Source: a virus. Taken from it: 21,341 bases of DNA. The DNA lies in the IMG/VR virus record IMGVR_UViG_3300042864_000123, positions 1 to 21,341 of that record; one strand, given 5' to 3'. Each line of letters starts with the position of its first letter. The stretch's first letter is position 1. The notes under the pieces are model-generated. The model saw nothing but the letters and a program-made list of their open reading frames with translations. It did not search any database and had not been told where the DNA came from. The position numbers and the translations under genes are program-made. Positions 1-7,300 of the stretch are shown here, in pieces.

Positions 1-193
1 CCCTTACAACTTCTGTTTTTATGTTAGTTTTAGGAATGTAAACTGTCTCCAATTTGTCGACAAACAAAGTGTCCTTTTTTGTCACGGTTTCAAACTTGTA
101 GACAGTCTCCTGCTCGTGTCTAGGGTAAACCACAAAGGTTAAAATTACACCTCCAAGAAAGGCTAAGATTGCGATTTGAATTCTTTGGTCCAT
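1..193 (-). CDS. Single-TM spanin-like protein, 3' end outside window
   Basis: A reading frame starts at ATG 193 and stays open to the window edge, giving 64 codons with no stop. The first residues (MDQRIQIAILAFLGGVILTF) form one membrane helix at about 7-23. A polar stretch rich in Thr, Lys and Glu follows (HEQETVYKFETVTKK). The start overlaps the stop of the upstream small gene as TAATG, so coupling is likely. A short N-terminal anchor with a charged periplasmic domain, just after an endolysin, is the layout of inner-membrane spanins (Rz-like), which connect the two membranes at the end of lysis. The frame is incomplete and no coiled coil can be judged, so the role is inference from topology and position. 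It could be another small membrane protein. Confidence 0.6.
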   Translation of the reverse strand, partial: MDQRIQIAILAFLGGVILTFVVYPRHEQETVYKFETVTKKDTLFVDKLETVYIPKTNIKTEVVR

Positions 194-414
194 TATTTGT
201 CTAAGTCAATATTTTCCTCATAAAGTAAAGTCCTAAGCTGGTCACGACAAGCTTGGTAAACTTGATGCTGGTCATCGTTTAGGTCTTCGTATTTAATCTT
301 AGAGCGCAACCATTGGTCAAACTCATTTAAAACGCAATGCATTGAGCTTGCATTTACCGCCATATACCATCCATGTTGGTCCTCAGGTAGTTCAAATATT
401 AGTTTAGCTTTCAT
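193..414 (-). CDS. Small soluble phage protein, unknown function
   Basis: A 73-residue soluble protein beginning MKAKLIFELPEDQ, rich in Asp, Glu, Trp and Tyr, with no membrane segment or signal peptide. The middle (NEFDQWLRSKIKYEDL) and the region after it look helical. Its start overlaps the stop of the metallophosphoesterase as ATGA, and its stop overlaps the next start as TAATG, so it is an integral part of the late operon. Short proteins starting with a similar KLIFxLPED pattern are, to my recollection, common near the lysis genes of Bacteroidota phages, but I know of no assigned function. The coding call is firm from the tight overlaps on both sides. Confidence 0.75.
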   Translation of the reverse strand: MKAKLIFELPEDQHGWYMAVNASSMHCVLNEFDQWLRSKIKYEDLNDDQHQVYQACRDQLRTLLYEENIDLDK

Positions 415-1292
415 ATCGGAAATTTACAAGAATCGACTAGCAACTCCCAAGTATCACTTTCCTTGGTTCTTATTCGTCTTCCATCTAAATTTAAAATTCT
501 GCCTCCAGTTGGTTTAATTGGTGCGCCTCTTTCAATATGCCATCCTCCAAAGCCGTCTTCATACTCTTCCTTATAAGCGCCAGTAATAGCAAGATGGATT
601 TGCTTTTGTACTAACTCATGGCAATGCTTTCCTGTGTTATATTGAACCGCATCCCTAGCATCGTTTCTGCTGGAGTTCTCGTGAATGTGTCCCATCACGA
701 AAATGTCCATGTTTTCATACATTTCAAGCGCACGAGTTAAGTTAATCGCTCCCTTAGTTACGACTCCACCGCCTCCGCTTCCATGAAAGTATTTTAGCAT
801 CTTAGTCATAAAAGTGTTGCTTTCAACTTGCTTTTTAACAACAAGCCAACCCCCATATCCTCCAGTATAAACGCTGGTTTTGTTCGTATAATTTAGCAAG
901 TCAACAAACCTTTGCAATGGGTCGGTCTCAAGATTCTTGATAATTGCCGTCTCATGGTTTCCGTAACCGATAACCGTTAAAAGACTGGCATAAGGAGACC
1001 ACCAATCAACTGCATCCTCAATAACCGCATCAATATAATTTGCCTTGTTATGCTCAGGTAGTACATCCTTTTTGCTTCGTCTTGGGTCGTACTTACCTTG
1101 CATCAAACAAAAGAAATCGCCGTTTATAAAGATTGGCATTTCTTCTTCTTTACAGTAGTCCAAGTGACGCTTTAGTTTCTCTCGGTCGCATTTAGGATTG
1201 TCCCAATGTATATCCGATAATAAAGCAATTTTGGATTCTTTTTGGTCAAGGTTAATTTGGTGCAAATTCCTTGATATTCTTTTGATTTCCAT
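411..1292 (-). CDS. Calcineurin-like metallophosphoesterase
   Basis: A 293-residue protein carrying the ordered metal-binding motifs of the calcineurin-like phosphoesterase fold: DIH (D27, H29), GDF (D59), GNHE (N112, H113), a His at 170 (YFHGSGG) and GHIH (H202, H204). The full active-site set appears present, so it should hydrolyse a phosphodiester or phosphomonoester using two metal ions. The substrate cannot be read from the sequence. No signal peptide is visible, so it should act in the cytoplasm. Its start overlaps the M15 peptidase stop as TAATG, and its stop overlaps the next start as ATGA. Family members include nucleases, cyclic-nucleotide phosphodiesterases and protein phosphatases. 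A role in nucleotide or signal metabolism during late infection is conjecture. Confidence 0.85.
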   Translation of the reverse strand: MEIKRISRNLHQINLDQKESKIALLSDIHWDNPKCDREKLKRHLDYCKEEEMPIFINGDFFCLMQGKYDPRRSKKDVLPEHNKANYIDAVIEDAVDWWSPYASLLTVIGYGNHETAIIKNLETDPLQRFVDLLNYTNKTSVYTGGYGGWLVVKKQVESNTFMTKMLKYFHGSGGGGVVTKGAINLTRALEMYENMDIFVMGHIHENSSRNDARDAVQYNTGKHCHELVQKQIHLAITGAYKEEYEDGFGGWHIERGAPIKPTGGRILNLDGRRIRTKESDTWELLVDSCKFPI

Positions 1293-1756
1293 TAAGGAAT
1301 AGTTTGGTACACTGTTTTGCCTCCAACCCTAACGGCTTTTAGCTTTTGCTTTCTGTTGCCTGTTTTTACATAGCTTACATGGACCCAGTCAGGATTAGCA
1401 TCCGTTCCAAATTCCCAAATAAGCTGGTCAAAATCTAGTCTGCTTTTAATAAAGTCGAAAACCATTTTATTAGTCACTCCACCTTTGCTTCCATCCATAT
1501 CGATGTCGATGGCTTGACCTTTGCAATGCTGGGACGATGCGCTTCCTCCAATAAAATCATTTAAAGCCTTGGAGCGGTAACCGCTCGATATAAAAATAGG
1601 CTCTTTAAAATGCAAACGGATAGGCTCAAATACTTTCTCAGCAAGTAGCTTGAAATTCTCCAAATGCTCAGGAGTAGGAGTGTTGTCAATGCCGTGACGC
1701 TTTGCAGAATCGCTTCTAGTGACTTCTGCTAGGTTTAGGTGTGTGCTAATTTTCAT
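1292..1756 (-). CDS. Peptidase M15 family endolysin
   Basis: A 154-residue zinc peptidase of the M15 (M15A/VanY-like) type, which cleaves peptide cross-links in peptidoglycan. The sequence shows SSGYRS (58-62), then H77 in QHCKGQAIDID with the second ligand D84, and WVH with H126 as the third zinc ligand, all in the order known for the family. The length is that of the bare catalytic domain, with no cell-wall-binding repeat and no signal peptide. Export would therefore depend on a holin. It sits directly after a two-TM holin-like gene (ATGA overlap) and before the metallophosphoesterase (TAATG overlap). Lysin function is well supported by family and context. Cleavage specificity is not determined. 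Confidence 0.88.
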   Translation of the reverse strand: MKISTHLNLAEVTRSDSAKRHGIDNTPTPEHLENFKLLAEKVFEPIRLHFKEPIFISSGYRSKALNDFIGGSASSQHCKGQAIDIDMDGSKGGVTNKMVFDFIKSRLDFDQLIWEFGTDANPDWVHVSYVKTGNRKQKLKAVRVGGKTVYQTIP

Positions 1757-1983
1757 TCGCTATCTTTTTTAAATATTTTCTCAGCAGCAGTAATTCCAAG
1801 TGCAGCAGCAGACAAAGCCGCCACCGAATAAACCAAAGCCTCAGATGGTTCGTTTACTGAGTCGTGATTTGCGTACAAAGTCCAGCATAAAGCAATTGCA
1901 GAGAATACGCCAACAAATCTTTTAGAAGATGCTTCTCCGTTTTCGGATAGAAATCCTTTAAGCCAATCAAATAGTTTTTTCAT
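1753..1983 (-). CDS. Two-TM holin-like membrane protein
   Basis: A 76-residue protein with an amphipathic, Lys/Phe/Trp-rich start (MKKLFDWLKGFLSEN) and two hydrophobic segments at about 23-39 and 49-67. A short hydrophilic loop (NHDSVNEPSE) separates them, and the tail is charged (EKIFKKDSE). Small size, two helices, charged C-terminus and ATGA coupling to the endolysin are what class II holins look like. The holin would permeabilise the inner membrane to release the signal-less M15 peptidase. Two other small membrane proteins lie upstream in the same operon, so which one is the true holin, and whether another is an antiholin, cannot be decided here. Confidence 0.6.
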   Translation of the reverse strand: MKKLFDWLKGFLSENGEASSKRFVGVFSAIALCWTLYANHDSVNEPSEALVYSVAALSAAALGITAAEKIFKKDSE

Positions 1984-1984
1984 C

Positions 1985-2419
1985 TTATTTAAGTTTAAAG
2001 TCCTTGTTTATTCCTATCGAGTATGCACCAAAGGTGTCACCGAAAGCACTCTGCGCACCGTAGCTTAATACAAATGAGTAACCATCATTCATAGGTACTG
2101 TGTAATTCAAATCATATTCCATCGTGATATCCTTATGCCAATAAAAATATCCAATGGCAGCACTTACGCTGAATCTTTCGTAAATCGGAAAGGTTGCCAT
2201 AAGCTCTTGGTAAAAATCCTTTTTGTCAAAAGTCCAAAATCCGCTATTAATTCCAATTGCCGTATCGCCAAAATACTTACCAACCTCAATTGTTCCACCT
2301 AATAAATTTTTTGTGTCCTGTAATTTAGTATCAAAAGCGACATTAGGCGCAGCCATGATGTAGTATTGTGCTTGGCTTTGGAAGCTAAAAAACACAAATA
2401 GAATAAATAGGTATTTCAT
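1985..2419 (-). CDS. Small secreted outer-membrane beta-barrel-like protein
   Basis: A 144-residue protein with a clear Sec signal peptide (hydrophobic LFILFVFFSF, then SQAQ; cleavage is probable after residue 17 or 18). The mature part alternates hydrophobic and polar residues with many Gly, Tyr and Phe (GGTIEVGKYFGDTAIGINSG, SVSAAIGYFYW, YSFVLSYGAQ), which resembles strands of a small beta-barrel. The last residues (SIGINKDFKLK) do not end in the usual Phe or Trp, so insertion by the barrel machinery is uncertain. It overlaps the previous gene by ATGA and ends one base before the holin-like start. A role at the host outer membrane, such as masking a receptor or aiding lysis, is inference. 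Confidence 0.6.
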   Translation of the reverse strand: MKYLFILFVFFSFQSQAQYYIMAAPNVAFDTKLQDTKNLLGGTIEVGKYFGDTAIGINSGFWTFDKKDFYQELMATFPIYERFSVSAAIGYFYWHKDITMEYDLNYTVPMNDGYSFVLSYGAQSAFGDTFGAYSIGINKDFKLK

Positions 2420-3066
2420 ATAGCTTTCTTTCTTACTGCTGGTTTTCTTGCGGCGGTTCTTCTTACTGGCTTCTTTACTGCCTGCTTGCTATTCTTAAAC
2501 ATATCGTAAATGATAGAACCAAGCAAAGCAATCGCTAAGGCAATAGAACCAATCATAAATGTTGAGAACTTATCTAGCAAAGAAATCATCTCTTTGGTTT
2601 GACTTGCTCCAATAGTTGTTTGAATGTCTATCAAGTCATTAACATACTCAAGGACTGGATAAATCTTTTCATCCATCTCCTTGGCTTCTTTATCTGTAAC
2701 TATTCCATCCTCGCTAATTTCCTCAAAGAAACTATCAGCATCATTAATATACTCTTGAGCCTTATCGCTTACCTCTTTCTCTTCGGGTGTTTGGTAGGTC
2801 TTGAGATACGCTGCCCACATGGTATCTGTGATAGCTTTCTCATCCTCAATAGCTTTTAAATCAATTCTGCCGCCTTTAATAACTTTGATTTGGTCTTGTA
2901 TTGCGGACCCGTAATAATCGAACTTGCGGCTTAAATATGGCTGAGGCACAAGCCTATCTTGGTAAACGCTTGTTGCGGTTTTCTTGATTGTGTACTCTAC
3001 ATATTTACCAAACCCAGCAACGGCTAAAATTATGGCGGTTAATATGATTAAAAGAATGTTTTTCAT
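2416..3066 (-). CDS. Two-TM protein with chemoreceptor-like helical domain
   Basis: A 216-residue protein with an N-terminal membrane helix (2-20), a long helical, charged region of about 145 residues, a second membrane helix (about 169-188) and a very basic tail (KKPVRRTAARKPAVRKKAI). The helical part contains WAAYLKTYQTPEEKEVSDKA (84-103), which resembles the W..Y..T..TPEE pattern of periplasmic four-helix-bundle sensor domains of methyl-accepting chemotaxis proteins. No HAMP or signalling domain follows, so it could be only the sensing half. Overlaps are ATGA on both sides. The topology is read from the sequence. The sensor-domain match is from memory of the family and uncertain. A part in timing or control of lysis would be inference from position. 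Confidence 0.6.
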   Translation of the reverse strand: MKNILLIILTAIILAVAGFGKYVEYTIKKTATSVYQDRLVPQPYLSRKFDYYGSAIQDQIKVIKGGRIDLKAIEDEKAITDTMWAAYLKTYQTPEEKEVSDKAQEYINDADSFFEEISEDGIVTDKEAKEMDEKIYPVLEYVNDLIDIQTTIGASQTKEMISLLDKFSTFMIGSIALAIALLGSIIYDMFKNSKQAVKKPVRRTAARKPAVRKKAI

Positions 3067-3404
3067 TTCCTTCTCCTTACTGGTGTCTTTGGAGCTTCTT
3101 TTTTCATGAATGACATTGGGTCGGCTGCAAATTGACCACTAATCTTTAATACTCCGTTGATAATCTCAGGACTATTTAAACCAACTAATCCGTAAGCAAT
3201 AGCTTTGTACATAGCATCCATTTCAAATTGCTCCATCACAAAGTATGCAATCAAAGAGGCAATCATGGATGAAACCATTTTCTTGACAACATCTCCAGCA
3301 CTTTGGTTTTCGTTTGTAGTTACTAACCTAGCAACCATTCCAGCTGCACCAATTAGCAAAACAACCCATCCACCTGATAAAAATTTGTCAATAAACTTTT
3401 CCAA
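3063..3404 (-). CDS. LydA-like (holin superfamily III type) holin candidate
   Basis: A 113-residue protein with three hydrophobic segments (about 13-28, 43-57 and 66-84). It carries the sequence GLVGLNSPEIINGVLK, which resembles the Gly-rich G-x-x-G-x-x-S-P pattern of LydA-type phage holins. The C-terminus is basic (KKEAPKTPVRRRK), like the tail of the next gene product. The only start that keeps the first helix is TTG at 3404: an in-frame stop lies at 3432-3434, and the first ATG is codon 23, inside that helix. AAGGA precedes the TTG by seven bases, which is unusual here because other genes lack such a site. The product would form the lysis hole or act with the two-TM protein downstream. Confidence 0.65.
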   Translation of the reverse strand: MEKFIDKFLSGGWVVLLIGAAGMVARLVTTNENQSAGDVVKKMVSSMIASLIAYFVMEQFEMDAMYKAIAYGLVGLNSPEIINGVLKISGQFAADPMSFMKKEAPKTPVRRRK

Positions 3405-3406
3405 TT

Positions 3407-3529
3407 TTATCTTCCTTGACCTCTGTATTTTTTAGGCTTGTTAATGCTCTTAGAATATGCTTTTTTGGCTTTGCCGTTTCTTCGCTTGCCAAATGGTGTT
3501 GCCTTTATTACGCTAGTTCCTTTTTTCAT
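3407..3529 (-). CDS. Very basic 40-residue peptide
   Basis: A short frame from ATG 3529 to TAA encodes 40 residues, of which 15 are Lys or Arg (start MKKGTSVIKATPFGKRRNGK, end KKYRGQGR). It has no membrane segment. It overlaps the end of the preceding small membrane protein by 17 bases and ends two bases before the TTG start of the LydA-like gene, filling a space that would otherwise be empty in a very compact operon. A nucleic-acid-binding or membrane-surface role is possible, but composition alone does not establish one. It might instead be an untranslated filler between two coupled genes. Conservation in related phages would decide. Confidence 0.5.
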   Translation of the reverse strand: MKKGTSVIKATPFGKRRNGKAKKAYSKSINKPKKYRGQGR

Positions 3530-3716
3530 TTTCTCGCTTGTCGTGAACCGCTTTCTCGTTTTTAATTTTGTAGATTAGATAGACAATTGAAAGCAAAGAG
3601 ATAATCATCGTGAGAACCACATTTAGGAAATCAATTCCGATGGCTTGAAAAACATTTGCCACAAATGCCACAAGCGTCGATGGTACTCCTATTTCGTCTT
3701 TTTGCAATAAATTCAT
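3513..3716 (-). CDS. Small single-TM membrane protein, lysis module
   Basis: A 67-residue protein (start MNLLQKDEIGVPS) with one strong membrane helix (FLNVVLTMIISLLSIVYLIY), a weaker hydrophobic stretch before it (STLVAFVANVFQAIG), and a highly charged tail (NEKAVHDKRENEKRN). I chose ATG 3716. The frame extends three codons further to a TTG at 3725, but ATG is the normal choice and lies 24 bases from the candidate promoter box. It is the first gene after a terminator, so it heads the lysis transcript. Size and topology fit a pinholin, antiholin or other lysis accessory, but no family is recognised. Confidence 0.65.
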   Translation of the reverse strand: MNLLQKDEIGVPSTLVAFVANVFQAIGIDFLNVVLTMIISLLSIVYLIYKIKNEKAVHDKRENEKRN

Positions 3717-3740
3717 TTTTATCAATCGCTATTCGTTTAT

Positions 3741-3771
3741 CAAAAATAAGGCATTTAAAAGGAAATAAAAA
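3741..3771 (-). promoter_or_regulatory. Candidate promoter for the lysis operon
   Basis: On the minus strand, TATTTTTG (3748-3741) matches the Bacteroidota -7 consensus TAnnTTTG exactly. Nineteen bases upstream lies TTTT (3771-3768), a one-mismatch form of the -33 TTTG element. The -33 element falls inside the T-tract of the terminator just upstream. ATG of the first lysis gene follows 24 bases after the -7 box. This is a consensus match only; no start-site data exist here. Confidence 0.45.
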
Positions 3772-3790
3772 AGCGCTATTTCTAGCGCTC
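3763..3790 (-). terminator. Intrinsic terminator after the tail genes
   Basis: Read on the minus strand this is a perfect 7-bp stem (AGCGCTA / TAGCGCT) closed by a GAAA tetraloop, followed by TTTTTATTT. It lies 25 bases after the stop of the last tail-region gene (3815-4102) and should end the tail transcript before the lysis module. GNRA loops and a T-rich tail are typical of strong intrinsic terminators. Confidence 0.85.
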
Positions 3791-3814
3791 TAAATCCTTG
3801 GTGGTGGTTTACTA

Positions 3815-4102
3815 TTACTTTTCCTTTAAAGCCTCGTAGAGAGGTCCTAAAACAAGCACAGTAAAGCCTTTAGCCTTGACCTTCTCTTTGATTAGGTCAG
3901 CATCGGATTTACTTACTTCAATCTCTCCTTCGGAGTAGTAGATTTTCTTAGCCAACTCGTAAAGACGAATTGGGTCTTCTTTCTCCTCGGCAGCAAACAA
4001 TGCATTGCCTACCATTTTAGACAAAAGCATCTCTTCGCCTTTCTCGTTTTGGATTGCGTTGCCCTCAATGTCAGTTAGGGCGATTGCTAGATTTACATTC
4101 AT
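3815..4102 (-). CDS. Small soluble phage protein, unknown function
   Basis: A 95-residue acidic/lysine-rich protein (MNVNLAIALTDIEGNAIQNE start) without membrane segments. A first part looks like two beta strands separated by a turn (LTDIEGNAIQNEKGEEM). A helical middle follows (LYELAKKIYYSEGEIEVSKS), then a C-terminal helix with strand (DADLIKEKVKAKGFTVLVLG). Proteins of this pattern are, as far as I recall, frequent downstream of tail fibre genes in many phages, but no role is established. It overlaps the preceding gene by ATGA and is the last gene before a strong terminator, so it belongs to the tail transcript. Confidence 0.7.
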   Translation of the reverse strand: MNVNLAIALTDIEGNAIQNEKGEEMLLSKMVGNALFAAEEKEDPIRLYELAKKIYYSEGEIEVSKSDADLIKEKVKAKGFTVLVLGPLYEALKEK

Positions 4103-4383
4103 GGTACAAGTGTAAGGTTTAATTTTTCGGCAATATACTCGAAAGCATAATCATTGCTGCCGTTCCAAGACAAATAATCTTCTCCACTTAGAGAAATATT
4201 GCCTTCGGCAACTGACTGACCTACTGAGATTGGCATTGCTTCTGTTCCTTGACCACCTGTCAATAGTTGGTAATAGAAAGTGCAAGCAGTTTCTAGGTTG
4301 TCGTTTACTATGATTGCGTTAAGCAGACTAGCCTCTAGCTGCTCTCCGTTTTTCCATACTAAAATTGGTTCGATTTTTTTCAT
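4099..4383 (-). CDS. Small protein following the tail fibre, unknown function
   Basis: A 94-residue protein beginning MKKIEPILVWKNGEQLEASL and ending LNLTLVP, with no signal peptide or membrane helix. The composition suggests a mixed beta structure. The central QGTEAMPISVGQSVAEGNIS is glycine and serine rich. It starts 13 bases after the tail fibre gene and overlaps the next gene by ATGA. Its place immediately after the fibre would suit a fibre assembly chaperone or a small virion protein, but nothing in the sequence identifies either. It is not a recognised family to me. Confidence 0.7.
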   Translation of the reverse strand: MKKIEPILVWKNGEQLEASLLNAIIVNDNLETACTFYYQLLTGGQGTEAMPISVGQSVAEGNISLSGEDYLSWNGSNDYAFEYIAEKLNLTLVP

Positions 4384-4396
4384 GATTTTTAGTTGT

Positions 4397-7300
4397 TTAA
4401 GTTGGTACTTCTCCTAAATCTTCTGCTGCAATATTATAATATTTTGAGCCTATTTGCACTCTAATGCTACCATTAGCTGATGTTGTTTCAGTAAGAAATC
4501 TTCCTAGCAACCAATTTGCTGATGTACTTCCATAAGGATTACCAGTCTGAATTCCACCACTAAAATATCCATCTCCGTAGCAAGTGATTCGTGAACTTCC
4601 AGTTGTTCCGTTAAGAATTAAAAATCCGCTAGAATTTAAAGTCATTGCATTTTGAATGGTAGTATTAAAAATTACAGAATTCTGAGCAGAGTTTGATGAT
4701 TGTTTTAATTGTACTTCTCCTGCTGATGACACACTTATTCTTTGAGTTGTATTAGTGCTAAATGCAATTGTATTAGCACTAGGCAAGTACATTCCATTTG
4801 TAGGAATAGTAGACCCTGATGGAATAAAACTAGCAGCCGTCACCGAAGAGGAGAAGGTAGCTGCTCCTGTGGAGGCTATTACTAAAGCTGAAGTCGAACC
4901 TCCATCAACTGTCCATCTGAAAGCACCGCTTGAAGCAGGTTTTCTAAATACTGCATCACCTGATGAAGCTCCATTAACTAAATCATCTACACCATCACTA
5001 ATGCCCCAAAATGCTTTGGTTGTTCCACTCTGTTGTAATGATAGTATTGGTCTTGTTCCTGTTTGGGTAATGTCATTATTGCTTACTAATAATGCCCCAC
5101 TAAACCTCCCTGTTCCGTTAACATCTAGCTTAAAGCCAGCGTCTGTCGCCGTATTAATCAGCACGTTGCCTCCTGAGGTAACATTAAATAGTCTACTAAA
5201 ACTTGAACTCCAAACACTAAATAAATCAATATCTCCTCCAATATAAAATCCTCCTGCACCTGTACCTGTTCTAAATAAACCTAATTGTGCTGAGCCATTA
5301 CTTTGACTAAGTCGAGTATATCCGTTTGTATCTCTTGAAACAATTGTAGCACCAACATCACTAACTTCAAGTCTTGCACTAGGACTAGCCGTACCGATGC
5401 CTACATTACCACCTGAGGTAATGCGCATTCGTTCGGTGTAAGTACCTGCATCATTTGTATAAAATGCAAGTTGACCGCTATTTGATTGAGTACCTCCTGT
5501 ACCAGTTATACCTCTAATTTCACCAACTAACCTTGTAGAATTAGAATTGTAAAATTCAAGGTTTGCAACGTGTAAATCATTGGCATTACCTCTATTTCCG
5601 CTAACTCTTGTAAAAGTCTCACCACCTGTGGTTACTTCTAAAACTCTAGTTCCATCTCCCCCACTAAACCTACCTGTTCCTGCAACATTAAGTTTAAATC
5701 CTGGGTCGGAGGTTGTTCCTATTGAAACATTGCCTCCAGTATTAATTATAATGTCATCAAAAAAGGCATCTCTACCAACTCTTACTCCAACTGCACTTGA
5801 GTTTGAACCAAAAGTTGCATATCCACCTGTGGTATTAATTACTGCGTTATTTGCTTGTACTTCAGTAGAACTGTAAATTTTACCATTGACATCTAATTTA
5901 AAACTTGGACTAGTCCCAATTCCCACATTCCCCTGAACCAACAAACCTTGCGAAGGTGCTGCCGATGGTGTTCCAATAGATAGTCCGCTATTAGAACCCA
6001 ATGTCATCGCTTGGGTGAAGCTTATAGCATTACCTGCCGTACCGCTTGGGGCGTTAAACCAACGATGTTGACCGCTTACTTGGTCATATCTTGATGCAAA
6101 ATTTGTTGTTTTATATATATACTGAAAAGAACTATTGATAAATGAATTTTCAGAAAGTATAGTACCGCCATCATAATATAATGATGTTGTACTTCCAATA
6201 TCTAAAACTTTAAAAGTAGAACTCCCCCACGCACTCGGTGTAACTCCTAAGCCAAGGTTGCCATTTGCATCGTTTATTAAATTACTATTCCCAATCGTGC
6301 TTGTTCCCGTAAACTTAGGCAAGTAGTTAGTTGTCCCTGTTCCTGTCACAGGGTTAGTTAAAGCGTTCTGCTTGTTGTTAAAGGTTGTCCAATCCGTACT
6401 AGATAACAAGCCATTTTGCGAGCCGCTAGCCGTTGCAATTGCTAAAGTAATAGTTCCGCTTGTTGTTACTGGAGTTGAGCCAATAGTTACGCCGCTAGTT
6501 GCCGACGACAATCCGACTGAGGTAACCGTTCCAGCTCCAATGTCTGTTCTAACCTCCGCAGCTGTTCGTTTATGCACAACGCCACCGCTAAGAGTTAAAA
6601 AATCGCCAGCCGTATTTGAAACGCTAGACAATGCAAGGTCAACCAATGAGGTACGACCGCCAACAACGGTCATTGCGTTTCCGCTGCCACTTGTTTTGCT
6701 TACATATAAAGCCTCATTGTTTCCGCCTTTAGTTACTATAATTCCGTAACCGCTGCCGCTTGTATGATTTACAGTTAGCGTGTCGCTTGAGCCGTTGTTT
6801 GCAAATGTACCTCTCTCAGCCGTCAAATCGTGCGTGCCTAAATCAACATCCGCAGTCGCTCCTGTGTAAGGAACAAATCCTGTCAAAGAAGGGAAAGAAG
6901 CCAAGCTACCATCGCCTCTAATATACTGAGCAGTAGTCCCTGCTCCCGTAACTGCAATCGTTCCGTTTGTTGTTACAGGACTGCTTGCAACGTTAAATGC
7001 ACTCGGCATAGTCAACCCAACTGAGGTAACAGAACCAGTTCCGTAAGCAGTAGAATCTACTGAGCCGTCAGCTTTTAAAAATTGTGCAGACGTTCCGCCA
7101 GCTTTTACAAATGTGCCAGCAAGTATAGATTGAGCGCCAAGGTTAACAGTTGTAACGGCTCCAGTATAAGGCACAAAACCACCGCTAGAGTTTTCCCATT
7201 TGCTTGTTGACGAATTGTAAACCAAAACTTGTCCATTGGTAGGCGAAACAATTGTCACGTCTCCTAATTGGTCTAAGTCAATATCTGTTCGGTCTACGTT

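Noticed and set aside
4397-4600. S74 intramolecular chaperone at the fibre C-terminus
   Set aside because: The C-terminal residues end in a short beta segment (IRVQIGSKYYNIAAED) without the Ser/Lys chaperone domain length or helical region expected of that family.
4755-5246. 163-residue plus-strand ORF within the tail fibre
   Set aside because: Arises from the repetitive Gly/Thr/Ser codons of the fibre read backwards (Pro/Leu/Val-rich product). Similar shadows occur at 5580-5876 and 6372-6749.
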